Below are positions 33,881 through 44,759 of a stretch of DNA of 64,000 bases, piece after piece. Positions within the stretch are counted from its first letter, which is position 1; every line of letters starts with the position of its first letter. The position numbers were made by a program, and so were the translations under genes. The stretch lies in contig OY751492.1 in the NCBI GenBank assembly GCA_963565915.1, positions 930,001-994,000 of the forward strand. The letters are read 5' to 3'. The stretch is from Entoloma clypeatum (Eukaryota; Basidiomycota; Agaricomycetes; Agaricales; Entolomataceae). Under the pieces are notes generated by a model. The model was not told the origin of the DNA and ran no database searches. It saw only the letters and a program-made list of their open reading frames with translations.

Positions 33881-35026
33881 CTATAGTTTTGTATCTGCCA
33901 TCAGGCAACTCATATCACGTAGATGGGCCGTGAACTGCCACATCATCGATGTAGGGAATAGTAACATCTGGTATTTCGTCCTGCAATACAGTATATGTGT
34001 AACATCATCGTGAAAGATCGGTACTGAATTTGTCCAACCCATTGGTAAAGTAACCAATCTTTGAGCACTGAATGGTGTCTGAAATGTAGTCAAGTCGCAA
34101 GACTGGACCGCTAACTTTCGCTCGTCATATCCCACATAGAGATCGAACATTCCACCACAAGCACGTCCTGCAAAATGGTTGGCTAATTCCTCCATTGCCG
34201 GGGGAAGGCCCAAATGTGCTATAGTGACTTGGTTCAATGGTTCTAAACTGTGTACAATATGGAGACTCTTGCCATCCTTTTTCAATACACAGAACCACCA
34301 GGATCTGTATGAGGAATTCGATGGTTTGTACACGCCCACGGCCATCTTCGTCCTTATTATCTTACACACTTCATCATGTATCCCAGGCAGAATAGGAATA
34401 TTTCTTAGTACCCACGGAGTGTGCGGTACCACAGGTATCTGTACCGGAGGAAAGAAATCCTTGTGAAAGCTACCACGCTCCGAATCATCCCATGCAAATG
34501 CCTGATTCTGTTCACTCAATAAATGATGTACTAGTTTCATTTCTTCTTTCCAGAAAAAATCATGGTCGTGTATACTGTCCATGTGTTCCATCCTTTCCTG
34601 GGTGTAGCGACCCTTGGGCGCAAACCCCGGTGGTTTTGGGTTCAACTTTGGTAACTCCGCAAGGGGGTTCCCTTTTATTTCGTGAACTATGCGAAATGTC
34701 TCGGACAACTCTCCCAAAACTGGTCGCACCTTTTTGTCGACGGGTTTATATTTCTTACCTGCTAGCACTTGTACAATCCCACCATGATATTGGTCTAATA
34801 TTTCTTGTTCATCATCGCGAAGCCATTCTGGATGTTCCTTCAATTTTCCATCCCAATATGCACCTAAAAGGACCTGTGCATTCTTGTCCGCGACACTATT
34901 TCACGACGCTTCGAGATACAGGTCTCTAATTTCATCTCTCGTAAATTTTCCATTTTCCGCAATGCCATAAGCCATTATATATGGTCTCTCAATATCACTA
35001 GAATCAATGTTTATAATTATCTCTCC
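33881..35026 (-). pseudogene. pol: Gypsy-4 reverse transcriptase
   Basis: The segment contains PKGRYTQERMEHMDSIHDHD, GVYKPSNSSYRSWWFCVLKK, CGGMFDLYVGYDERKLAVQS and LVTLPMGWTNSVPIFHDDV. The catalytic YIDD is encoded but in another frame, near 33950, so an indel separates it from the upstream part. Between 35026 and 34843 the frame (IERPYIMAYGIAENGKF, DLYLEAS) has a TGA where CGA is expected. Confidence 0.7.
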
Positions 35027-35423
35027 TGTTATGATCGCTCTTATCTTATCCTATTATCTAATCTCATCTTTATCTTATCTCTTTATCTCATCTCATCTTA
35101 TCCTATCTCTTGATCTTATCCTATCTTATCTGAAACCTTTATCTTATCCTATCTTATCTGAAACCTTTATCTTATCCTACCTCATGTTAGACACATGTTA
35201 TTCTAGAACAGTTATTTTCTGTGCACCTCATTGATGCCTCATGGTATTTACATATATAAGTAGCCTACTTTCCTTTGTATTCTGTAGCTTGTTCTCTTGA
35301 GATCCCATGTGGGTCAATAGTCAGCATTGCTCCTTTGTCTTGATGGCATCGTATCACCTCTCCTTGCGTGTTTTATGTTTGGGCCTGTGGATGTAGTCAT
35401 CAGACTCACATGTTGCCTCAACA
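35027..35423 (+). repeat. Solo LTR of the Gypsy-3 family inside Gypsy-4
   Basis: 397 bp starting TGTTATGATCG and ending GTTGCCTCAACA, like the Gypsy-3 LTR, and sharing ACATATATAAGTAG and GTAGCTTGTTCTCTTGAGA with it. A perfect target duplication TCTCC flanks it (35022-35026 and 35424-35428). Expanded CTTATCYTATC tracts, including a repeated GAAACCTTTATCTTATCC, explain the extra length over 288 bp. Orientation is plus, opposite to its host. Confidence 0.9.
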
Positions 35424-35428
35424 TCTCC

Positions 35429-36200
35429 CTGGTGGCCGACCAGTTCATCGAAGATTGAAAACCCGTACCATCTGCTTCAGTGGTGGGCCATTTCCTCCTC
35501 AATAGATCAGGATCCTTTCCTCGTTCCGACGTTGCAATCATGATCTTCTGACTAGTATTCGGACACTTGATGGTCAGGAGTTGTCCTCCATCTCTATCAT
35601 TTTGATAATTACTACAAGTTACTGCATTGAAAGGTCGCCCCAAAAGCACTCTATAGGCTGGCTCATTTATGATATGGACCTGCAGATAGACTACAATGTG
35701 ATCAAAACGGAACAGCATGTTTCGTGATAGTCCCAGCGACTTTTCGATTTGCTTATTGGCACTTTGCATATGGATGCATATGTCTGGATCCCACGAAAGC
35801 CTCATCGCCACGGCTGCAGCCTTCGACATCGAGACGATCTGGGAGCCTCCATCAAGAATACACTGTTCTTCCATCATTCCATTCACCACGGCACTTACTG
35901 TCCGGAGACTCTGCAATTCCTGTGCGACATATACTGGTTTAGGTGCTGTCCCAGGCGGCAAACTCTCGAGATACTGTAAGACGGGGTCCGAGACGACCAC
36001 CGAACCGACAGGTAGGTTGTTTATAGTCTGTTCCATGATCATGAACAACGCCACTGGCAATTCATCTACTTTAACTATATCTCCTAGTTTGTTTGTTTGG
36101 GCAAACTTTTTCAAATATGACAACTGGCTGTCGTCCATTGAATCTAGTAGGTTCAACACCCAAACATTTGCAGGTACTCTCTTCCTAGTCAATAGCTTTC
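35429..36200 (-). pseudogene. pol: Gypsy-4 protease region
   Basis: It reads KRVPANVWVLNLLDSMDD, QLSYLKKFAQTNKLGD, then a retropepsin-like QCILDGGSQIVSMSKAAAVA with VAMRLSWDPDICIHMQSANK and YRVLLGRPFNAVT. The catalytic position is D-G-G where D-S/T-G is usual. A TGA precedes LLTRKRVPAN. The solo LTR interrupts the frame downstream, in MNWSATREML. Confidence 0.65.
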
Positions 36201-36333
36201 ACAATTCCTCTTGTACTACTTTATCTGCCCTCAATAAATCACCCAATGCACATCAGCAAATTCACACAATGCTCGTGAACTATTTGGAACTATTTTGCCC
36301 TTCACAAGCTGAAGAGTTCCAATAGTATCACAA

Positions 36334-36672
36334 GTTCAATAGTTTGGTACTGTGCAAAATGAAACCCGAGATACTCAATCCTTAGATAGTCGAATGAGGT
36401 ACAACAGTAGTGCTACTACATGATTATCATGAAATGGAGTGAAATACTGCAAAAATCGGACATTTCCAGGGAAATTTCGAGAGATCTGATTGGCTGGTGA
36501 TTGCTGTGAGCCAATCAGACTGCCCAAATTTTCCGTGCAAAGAACTTATGAAACATGGGAGACCTTTCGTCTCTTGGTTACTTGTAGTGAACCAACTCTT
36601 GATACATAGGACCCAGGCTCTTGGCTCGTGATCTATTGAACCTTTTGAGGTCGTACGTGCATGTACGACCTC
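36334..36672. repeat. Possible short insertion and a 26-bp palindrome
   Basis: GTTCAATAG (36334-36342) and its complement CTATTGAAC (36633-36641) bound about 308 bp of sequence without Gypsy coding character. Next to it, 36647-36672 is a 26-bp near-perfect palindrome built on GAGGTCGTAC and GTACGACCTC. It may be a small MITE inside Gypsy-4, but no target duplication is evident. Confidence 0.4.
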
Positions 36673-36681
36673 TAAATAGTT

Positions 36682-39144
36682 CTACGAGCTAATTGTGGGA
36701 ATTACTGATGCAATTGTGATCAGAGTCTCAAGCACTGCCGAGACCGTGACACCCTTTGATTGTTCTTCAATAGGTGCCTTGCTGCGAAATGCCGGTCCCT
36801 TTCGATCAACGTCAGGGATGGTCTCGCGGTCGGGTCTTTTATTTTTACCAAGGGGAACGAAAGCGACTTCTGGTACATCATGAAACAGCAAATCAACTGT
36901 TGGTCTAGTGACTTCTTTGCAGGTAAACACTCAGTCACTATCTTTTTGGCTGACAGACCTTGTCTTGGCCAATGGCTTCGGCGTTAACTCAGGTTCTGTC
37001 TCATCATCATCACTATCTACTTTTTCGACTTCTTCAATATCTTTTTCTATTTCATTTTCTGTTTCACTATCTGGGTCTCGGTTTTCATTCCGTTTCTCTG
37101 GCGATTTGGCACAATTCTTTTCAACCCTAGACCTTGATGGAATCTGCTTCGCCTTCCTCAAACGTTCTAAAAACCCGATTCCTTCTTAGCATTCCCCGAC
37201 CGGGTGACTATGAATTGACTGATGTCCTGCATCACTTTAGTCATCATGAGGAATGCTTCCTGCATATCAGGCTTTCCCAAAGTACCCTCAGGCTCATTGA
37301 TGATTAACTGTTGCTGGACTGGCATCATTTCTGGCATCGCGACTCGATTCTGCAGCGCCACATTCTGGGGAACTGGGTTTGATATTCCAGACATAAAAGA
37401 ATTCTGGACTGGGGTATAGTGCACGGGAACCGCCGGAGCAGTACCATATGGTTGCATATACATATTGAAATTATTAAATGGCTGCTGAACCAGGTTTAAC
37501 GGTAGGATTGCCGTACCGGCCTGTTGTTGCACTAAGACATTGTTCAATGCCACGATCTGTTGGTCGCGCTTGGCCATCCCTTCTTGCATCAACCGCAGAT
37601 TCTTGTCTCACTGATTGCGAGGCTTATTCGCAAATAGAGAGTAGTCTGAATTGTCCTGTATTTGTGCAAGGTTAAGTACACCAGGAGCTTGCTCGTCTTC
37701 GAAATATCCTTGATACAATTGCTTATTGGCTGACAATTGCTCTACCCGATCCTTCTGACTAATATTACTAGGCTTGCAAGGAATGTAGCCTCCGTCTGGC
37801 AAATGGATCCCTTGTGGGGTGGCTTTGATTTTTCCTTGTGTTAGATGCGTCTGAAGTTCGGTACACTCTCAAAGGAAATGGTGCGGCTTGTAGCAATAGT
37901 GACAACATCCCGGAGGCGCCCCACCACTGGGTGCCGCTCGCGGTTCCTATTTGTACTGTTGCTGAGGGCCTGCCTGCATCGCTTGAAGTGTTTTCATACA
38001 TAATTCCTTGTGTAGATTTCTCGAAGCCTTCAACCATATCGGTCAACAATGCCTGACTCTGCGCCACAGACTCAAGCATTTGCTCAATCTTTACTGCTGA
38101 TGACGGATTGGACATAGGAATTGTGACATTGGAGGGAGCGCCTCACAACATATAATTACTGGAAGCGGTGAAACTGTTATGGTGCCTCGCCATTTTCTCG
38201 ACAATTTCTATCATGTCACTCAAGTCTACGAGATTATCCTGATGTCTCACCGCAGGTACCGCAGCATTATTTGCTGTAGCCGCGGTGTCCATCATGGACA
38301 ATCTCAACTTGACTGCTTCTGTGAAGTCATCGTTTAAACAACTCAAGAACCTCCCCACGAGCTCACGATTGGAGATACAACCATTCGCACCAGTCAGTTT
38401 CTTAGCTTCGGCTTTGAAACTACGTTTTAGGGACATAATTTCATCTAGATTGCCTAGTCCAAGACAACTGTGCTCCTTGCAGATACTCGATAATCTGGCC
38501 AAGGTACCGTCACGTCCGCTCGCTACCACTGGGTAGTTGTTTATTAACTCTTTCTTATACTCCTCCCATGTTCCTGTAGCATAGGAATCGAGGGTTGTCC
38601 ATTCTTCTTCCAAGACACTATCTGCATAGCCTCTGATTAACTTTTTCTTTTCCACGGTATCGGTTATACCTGCGTGGTCAAAGCAGATTTTGACTTCATC
38701 AATAAATCTTAAAAGCTCGGAGGCCTTTTCTTTATCAAATCTCGGGGCTCCTCGTTCACTTCGACGCGGCATTCTCGAACCATTCCTTGGTGCAGTTGCT
38801 GCAACATTCTGTGTATTTGTAGCCATTGTATATGTCGACAATTGACTGTTAAGATTTTGATTTTGAGTTTCTATTGGTTGCACAATGGATACTGAATGCT
38901 CTCGCAATGCTAGTAGCCTTTCTGATTCAAGGTTTTCTAGTGTTCTCTTTCAAGTATGCTTTATGGGCTCTTCGAGAGGTCCTACTAGTTCTGCTCCTGC
39001 TTTCGATAGACTAGGGGTCATGCGCTCGCGAGCCATTTCAATAGATTGTGAATTTGTTGCTTTTGAAGATGACACTTTTAGAGACATTGTTTTCGGGTTA
39101 TAACCACTTGCGAGACCTCTTTTATGAACTGGGGGCTTCCACAA
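36682..39144 (-). pseudogene. gag: Gypsy-4 gag
   Basis: From about 39144 (MWKPPVHKRGLASGYNPK; MSLKVSSSKATNSQSIEM) the frame has a TGA at about 38950, then the capsid-like region (APRFDKEKASELLRFIDEVK, CFDHAGITDTVEKKKLIRGY, EEYKKELINNYPVV). A zinc knuckle CHYCYKPHHFL*EC near 37870-37910 is broken by a TGA before the last EC. Further pieces in shifting frames run to 36682, including Gln/Met-rich and acidic segments (ENEIEKDIEEVEKVDSDDD). It is highly decayed. Confidence 0.7.
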
Positions 39145-39292
39145 GTTTGCTTTAACGAGTTTGCTGCTAGCTGCAACAGTGGGTTTGCTTGTAGAGGACA
39201 GGGTTATCTCTCAAGCGAGAACTATAACTAAATTCCTTGAGAGGAACTGTATCAAGCCGATACTGAGTAAATTTGTTATTTTAGAACCACCC

Positions 39293-39308
39293 CTCGCGGT
39301 GGGCTCCA
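39293..39308 (-). promoter_or_regulatory. Gypsy-4 primer binding site
   Basis: Read on the minus strand it is TGGAGCCCACCGCGAG, beginning with TGG (complement of tRNA CCA). The identical 16 bases occur four bases after the LTR at 63562-63838. The tRNA identity is not assigned. Confidence 0.6.
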
Positions 39309-39827
39309 GATGAAACGAAGGAAGTGAGTCTGGGGATGAGCACGAGCGATATCTCTATCACACACACAAACACCAAACACAACAACGAAGACCAAACAAG
39401 TCTCGCGATGCGTACTTCTCAATTGATATAGTTCGGGGTGATGAGTGGGATCACTCAGGATGCGACTCTTCCAAACAACAATTGAATAACTTGTTTAGCA
39501 ATGGCTCGATAAGTCTCGAACAAGACTTAGAGATAGTTCTCAATAGATAATGAACCGAGGTTTGTGATTTCTGAACCAACAAGACTTCGCGAACACGATC
39601 TTGACTGAATACGAACATGACAATGACCAATACGACTGATAGATAACACAATTTGACGATTGACAAGTTCTCGAATACACAAAACACAATCGCAACTGAC
39701 TTCCGATGCAAACCAAATGATCTCGAGGCTTTTCAATGATACTCGCGAACAACGACAGATGCACAAGACAAATGCTATCAATTCTGGGGCACAATGTAAC
39801 CTAACCTATCTACAATGAAACTACGAG
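39309..39827 (-). repeat. Probable Gypsy-4 5' LTR and leader
   Basis: Non-coding sequence between the PBS and the 132-bp repeat. It contains a GTGTTTGTGTGTGTG tract on the minus strand. The outer limit is uncertain because no second LTR copy survives. Confidence 0.4.
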
Positions 39828-39959
39828 ATTTTATACATGAGCAGCAATAAATATAGAAAAAGGTTGCATGTGGTATCGATAAATGGTATCCAGTCAAATG
39901 ACCTTCACTAAAGTTGTTTCGATGTGCCCATGTGGTAGGCAACACCACAGGTACGCCCC
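39828..39959. repeat. 132-bp dispersed repeat, copy 2
   Basis: Matches 22187-22318 in the same orientation with three transitions and differs outside. It is followed by a C-run. Nature unknown. Confidence 0.75.
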
Positions 39960-40174
39960 CCCCCGATGTATGGTAGACAGTGCTAGTGTCATCGATAACT
40001 CCAATATAACCCATCTCCTGTTTCACACTTCGTCGCGAGAGGCACTCGATAGTCTTTTCTATCTCGTGAGATGATCCCATAGCTCTCAAGTATCATAGCT
40101 AAGCCCATAGTGGTGACCAGTGCTATGTCCTACATTGCCAGGGTCGCTGGTCTCTCTCTAATGTTGCCACTAAG

Positions 40175-40484
40175 TGTTGAAACTTTTCCATCACGTAGAT
40201 TAGATTAGATTAGATTACATCACATGACCATTTACACATCTTTGATTACATACTTATTTGGTTGGTACAAACAGTAGTACGGTATATAAGGCCAGGAAAC
40301 TGTCAATATCAATAAGTTGTCTCTTGACTCTTAACCAGCTCCATCGCTCCTACCAGCCTCAACCGCTCTCACCAGCCTCACCCTTCCCAACCAAGTAAGT
40401 GACTAGAACGGTAGAGTAGAGTACTTCCACTGTAGCTGTGTTGCTCAGTACATCTGTGGCTAGCGCCCAGGTGGAACTTCAACA
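40175..40484 (+). repeat. Copia-2 5' LTR
   Basis: TGTTGAAAC...CTTCAACA, 310 bp. It contains GATTAGATTAGATTAGATTA and a TATA region GGTATATAAGGCC. Confidence 0.95.
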
Positions 40485-40498
40485 GGTTATGGGCCCCG
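40485..40498 (+). promoter_or_regulatory. Copia-2 primer binding site (internal tRNA-iMet)
   Basis: GGTTATGGGCCCC follows the LTR directly. It pairs with the initiator tRNA-Met anticodon stem-loop, as in Copia-1. Confidence 0.7.
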
Positions 40499-40564
40499 GA
40501 TAGCAGAGGGACTTGGGAACGCTGGCAACAGCAAGTACCTGCCCACTCTACCCTGGTTGGCAAA

Positions 40565-40933
40565 TGTTATGCTTAACAAACCGTTCCAAGGTTCGGGCAG
40601 AGTATGCAGGAAGTGGAAAGGCGAAGAGCAAAGTGATTGCTAAATCTAAGGAATGTAGCTATGGTACATGGGGTTTATATAGTACTGGCTACGAGCGGTA
40701 GCGAGTGAGTCAGTAGCTGCGGAAGGCAGTGCGGATGAGTCAGTAACTGCGGAAAGGCAGTGCGAAGTGAGTCAGACGACTGTGGACTGAGTAATCCCTA
40801 CTGTGGAGTGAGTATACTAAAGGGGAATGGTAGAGTAAAGGTAAATGAATAAGCGGTCCGATGAGTCAAAGAAATAACGAAGGTACAATGCAAGGGAAAA
40901 GTGCGTAACATACAAACCGGTAAGTCCGTAACA
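40565..40933 (-). repeat. Gypsy-2 3' LTR
   Basis: 369 bp, read on minus as TGTTACGGAC...AAGCATAACA. One terminal base differs from the 5' copy (TGTTATGG). Confidence 0.9.
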
Positions 40934-40967
40934 TGTTCCCCTCCTCAAGCTCTGTGTCCTCACAGAG

Positions 40968-41330
40968 TCATTGTCCCCATCCTCCGGCATCGTCGTTGTT
41001 TGTCCAGGAGCCATTCTCCTTGAGGCTCCAATCGTCTATTAGCTCTTCGTTGATGGCGACGGCGAGCTCGAGACTCCGGACGGCTAGTCGGATGCGCCGG
41101 TTTTCAACGACCAGCGTATGGGTGTAGTTCCCGAGGATTTCTTTCTCTTCGGGGGTTGGTGCGACGGGGAGGTCGGATAAAGAATGGAGGCGGATGTGCA
41201 TCTGTCGATGCAGGATGTCGGCGAGCGAGGCTTCTAGCGCGTGGATCTGGTCTCTCATGGAGAGGGCTTCACCCATGAGGGCAGTGATGGCGGGGTTGGT
41301 TTCAGTGGATGTGGTGGTGGCAGTGGACAT
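40968..41330 (-). CDS. Gypsy-2 ORF3, conserved accessory protein of unknown function
   Basis: An intact 120-codon ORF ends 34 bp before the 3' LTR. It opens MSTATTTSTETNPAITAL, then MRDQIHALEASLADILHRQM, HIRLHSLSDLPVAPTPEEK, and ends DWSLKENGSW...GGWGQ. It is homologous to Gypsy-1 ORF3 over its whole length, with most codon differences synonymous. It is the only undamaged gene in the element. Predominantly helical; no recognised domain. Confidence 0.75.
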   Translation of the reverse strand: MSTATTTSTETNPAITALMGEALSMRDQIHALEASLADILHRQMHIRLHSLSDLPVAPTPEEKEILGNYTHTLVVENRRIRLAVRSLELAVAINEELIDDWSLKENGSWTNNDDAGGWGQ

Positions 41331-41522
41331 GGTGCGGAGGATGTTGGAGAGATAGAGGAAGAATGGAGTAGCTATATTGAAGACGGAGCGGAGAACTCGG
41401 TGGGTTTTTTGACTGATGAGGTCGATGCTGTTGCTGATTTCAACGGGTGTCTTTTATCATGGACGTGACGGGTTCTGCCGATGGAAATCACAGATCAAAT
41501 CTTGAGTGTTCTGAACATTAGC

Positions 41523-44500
41523 TCACGGTTCCCATGTGTTCTCTTCTGGGCCATATCCTTCCCACTGGACGAGGTACTGGATCTTTCCGCGGAACTTTTG
41601 AGAGTCCAGGATCGTAGACACATGGTACTCTTCTTGTCCTTCGGCGATGATCGGATCAGGGGCTGGTTTCCTTTTCTGGATGGCGTACTTCGGAGTTTCA
41701 TATGGTGACAACAGGGTCTCGTTGAACACAGGGTGAATCATCTTCCAAGTCTTCGGAAGATCAAGAAGGTACGCGCTAGCTCCTTTCTTCTCTAGGACTT
41801 TGAATGGTCCGTGTCGGAGTGCATCAAGTTTCTTTGAGGGTCGATTGGTCCTGATGTTAGTTCCTTCCAGCCACACCTTGTCTCCGATGCGGTAGTCCCG
41901 AGACGGACTTCGCCGTGTGTCAACTGTCTTCTTCATCTGATCCTGTGCTTGTTTCAGCGCTGCATTGGCTTCCATATCTGATCCCGATAGATCTTGGCTA
42001 ATCCTTCAGCTGATAGTTCCACGGTTGTTGGAATAAGGTGAAGCATCTTCGAATGTCTATCCGTGATGACCAGAATTGCGTTTTTTCCATCAGATTCTGG
42101 TATCGGTCCCACGATGTCGATTCCTATGTCTTCCCATGGGTGACTTGGTGCTGCATGGGGATGTAGCGGAGCATGTCACTTTTGTCAGTTAATCTTGTTG
42201 CGTTGACAAGTGTCGCAACCCTTCACGTACTTCTTCACATCATGCAGTATGGTAGGCCACCAGTAGGTGCGAGTGAGGAGTTCATGTGTCCGGTACTGTC
42301 CTGGGTGTCCAGCCACTGGTGCATCGTGTGACTCGAACATCAATTCTTGTCGTAATTGTGGATCTGGCGGGACATAGACTCGTTCTCCTGCATAGGTGAT
42401 CCCATTCTCCTGTTGATACCAATGAGGATTCTTTTTTAGGCCCTGCGCTACTTCTGTCTCCATGCGGTTCGAAGCCTTGATGCATGTGATCCATGGGTTT
42501 TCGATGGTTGTGATGTTTCCAATCTTGATGGAATCAGATGTCTCACCCCCTTCAAAGAATTGTTCCTCCGTGAACATCTCCATTTGTACCACATCTTCTG
42601 ATTCCAACCGTTTCAAGAATAGTCCCTCCTTGAGCATTTGGTCACTGTCCTGTGGTTCAAGTTCCGCTTCATACCAGGGTAAGCGTGACAGGATGACCGC
42701 TTTCGCATTGGTCTTGCCGGGCACATGCTGTAATTTGAAGTCATAGTCTTGTAACTTCATTTTCCAGTGTCGCTGTCGTTGATTCAGGTCCTGAGGATGA
42801 CGGAAATATTCCAGGTTCTTGTGATCGGTCAAGATTTCGAAACGTTCCCTGGCTTCGAGCAGATAGTGTCTCCAATCTTTTAATGCTTCTACGACTGCCA
42901 GGAGTTCCTTGTCATATATCTCGTAATTCTGTTCGGCCACAGACATGGTCCGCGACAAGAACACGATGGGTTGCCATTTGTCGTCTTGCTTCTGAGAGAG
43001 TACTGCTCCAATTGCATAGCCCGATGCATCGGTTTCAACCCTGAACTGTCCCTCTGGTTTCGGTAATGCCAAGACTGGTGCCGATGTAATTGCCCATATG
43101 AGACTTTCAAAAGCTTGCTGCTCTGTTGGTCCCCAAGTAAATGCCGTACCGCCTGTGAGCGCGGTGAGAGGTTTCGCGATGTTTGAGTACCCTTCAATAA
43201 AACGTCAATAGAAGTTAGCAAATCCAAGGAACTTCTGAACTTCCTTTTTTGATGTGGGTGCTTGCCAGTTTCGAATTGTATCCACCTTCTCAGTTTCCAT
43301 TTCAACACGTCCCTCACCAACCACATATCCCAATATAGGACATTTCGTTACTTCCCATAAACACTTCTTTTCCTTTAGGAACAAATCATTGTCTGATAGG
43401 ATCTGTAGAATTTCTTCAGTGTTTCGTGCGAGTTCTTCCTTGGTTTTACCAATAACCATGATGTCATCCATGTAGATCACGCAGGTACGTCGGCGAATCT
43501 GGTCCCGGAATAGACTAGCCATCATTCGAGAGAACGTTCCCGGGGAGTTGCAAAGACCAAAAAACATGACCAATGGTTCAAACAATCCTTGACTGGTGAG
43601 GAAGGCAACTTTCCATTCATCGCCCTCCTTAATCTGGACATTGTTATAGCCCCACATGATGTCCATTTTATTGAAGTAGACCGCATCTTTCAGTACGTCC
43701 AAGAGATCGGATATTCGTGGGAGTGGGAACTTGTCGTTGACCATGAATTTATTGACCATGCGGTAATCTTGTACCAATCGTTTGGAGCCATCCTTTTTGT
43801 TGATGAAGAAGCAAGGGGAGGCATAAGGGGATTTGGACGGGCGGATCTTTCCCGTTGCTAGACCCTCGTCAATGAATGCGTCCAATTCTTCTTGTTCCTT
43901 TTGCGTCATAGGATATGTATTTCCCCCTAGTTCCTTTGGTGCGTCTGGTGTAAGTTCAATACCATGGTCCCATTCCCTCTCCTTTGGTATCTTGTCAAAG
44001 TTCTCTTTCTCGAAAAGATGAGCAAATCATTCAACATATGAGGGTCGTTTGGTTGTGGGAGGTGGTGTGGGAGTGACAGCTTCCAAAATAGGGTCTCCAG
44101 GCTTCCATTTCTGATCCGACTTTTTGGGTGCATCTTTGTCGCGCACCTCAACCATGCGAACCCGGTGTTTGCGACCATTAAGGTTAATCCTAAAATCCGA
44201 GTGTTTGGTCCGACATGTTGTTGGGCACCGGTTAAATGTTACCGCGCCGGTTGTCCAATTGATTGTGGGGTTGTGGTGTACCAACCAGTCATGTCCCAAG
44301 AGCATGTCCGTCCTCCCAATGTCTAGTACCATTGCTTCCATGGTTTCCTGATGTGCTCCCAAATCCAGCTTGACTTCGGCAAGTTGGCTCGCTTTCTGTT
44401 GTCGATTTGGTGATCCATCCGCATTTAGAATTGCTATGGGTGGTATTCCTCGCGTGGGGAGGTTCTGTTCGCGTACTATTCTGGGATGAATGCATGTGCG

Positions 44501-44680
44501 TTCACATCCGCTGTCAACTTCAGGTCGGATAACCTTTGGTCCTCGTCGTGTTTTGAGCTGCGCTAACAGCCTGATTTCTTGTCTTTTCGGAGGTTTATCT
44601 CCCTTCACAATCTTAGTCAATGCAGCAGCTTGCTTGGCAGGGATGACATAGGTTCTATTGTCTGCAGTCATACAAGGCAA
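41523..44680 (-). pseudogene. pol: Gypsy-2 pol with shared stops and deleted integrase core
   Basis: Protease, RT, RNase H and integrase N-terminus are nearly identical to Gypsy-1 (one residue difference noted, in a shadow frame, around 43310). The same TGA codons occur at 44027-44029, 43205-43207 and 42185-42187, and the same jump from IYRDQI into [15 protein letters not shown] lies near 41975. The chromodomain is cut by a TGA after ENTWEP. In the segment 41523-41975 Gypsy-1 has lost several CG sites that Gypsy-2 retains. Confidence 0.9.
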
Positions 44681-44759
44681 GCAAGTCTGTTTAATAGATA
44701 AGGGTCACGACTTAGCATTGTTTAATCGGACCCTTCGGGAAAATCCTTCTTGTCGGCTT

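Larger units (their letters stand above)
31583..39827 (-). mobile_element. Gypsy-4: old, heavily mutated Ty3/Gypsy element
   Basis: On the minus strand the order is a probable LTR (about 39827-39309), PBS (39308-39293), gag, protease, RT, RNase H and integrase, with the pol stop at 31583-31585. Coding is broken by many TGA codons at likely CGA positions, several frameshifts, a solo LTR of another family (35027-35423) and a possible short insertion near 36334-36641. I find no matching LTR between 31385 and 31583, so the 3' end appears lost. Confidence 0.75.

Noticed and set aside
34990..35200. CTTATC-rich tracts as a microsatellite locus
   Set aside because: The tracts are part of the LTR sequence of the Gypsy-3 family and also occur at 48820 and 54690.
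35027..35423. Solo LTR read as the Gypsy-4 LTR
   Set aside because: It is on the opposite strand, has its own TCTCC target duplication, and matches the Gypsy-3 LTR family.
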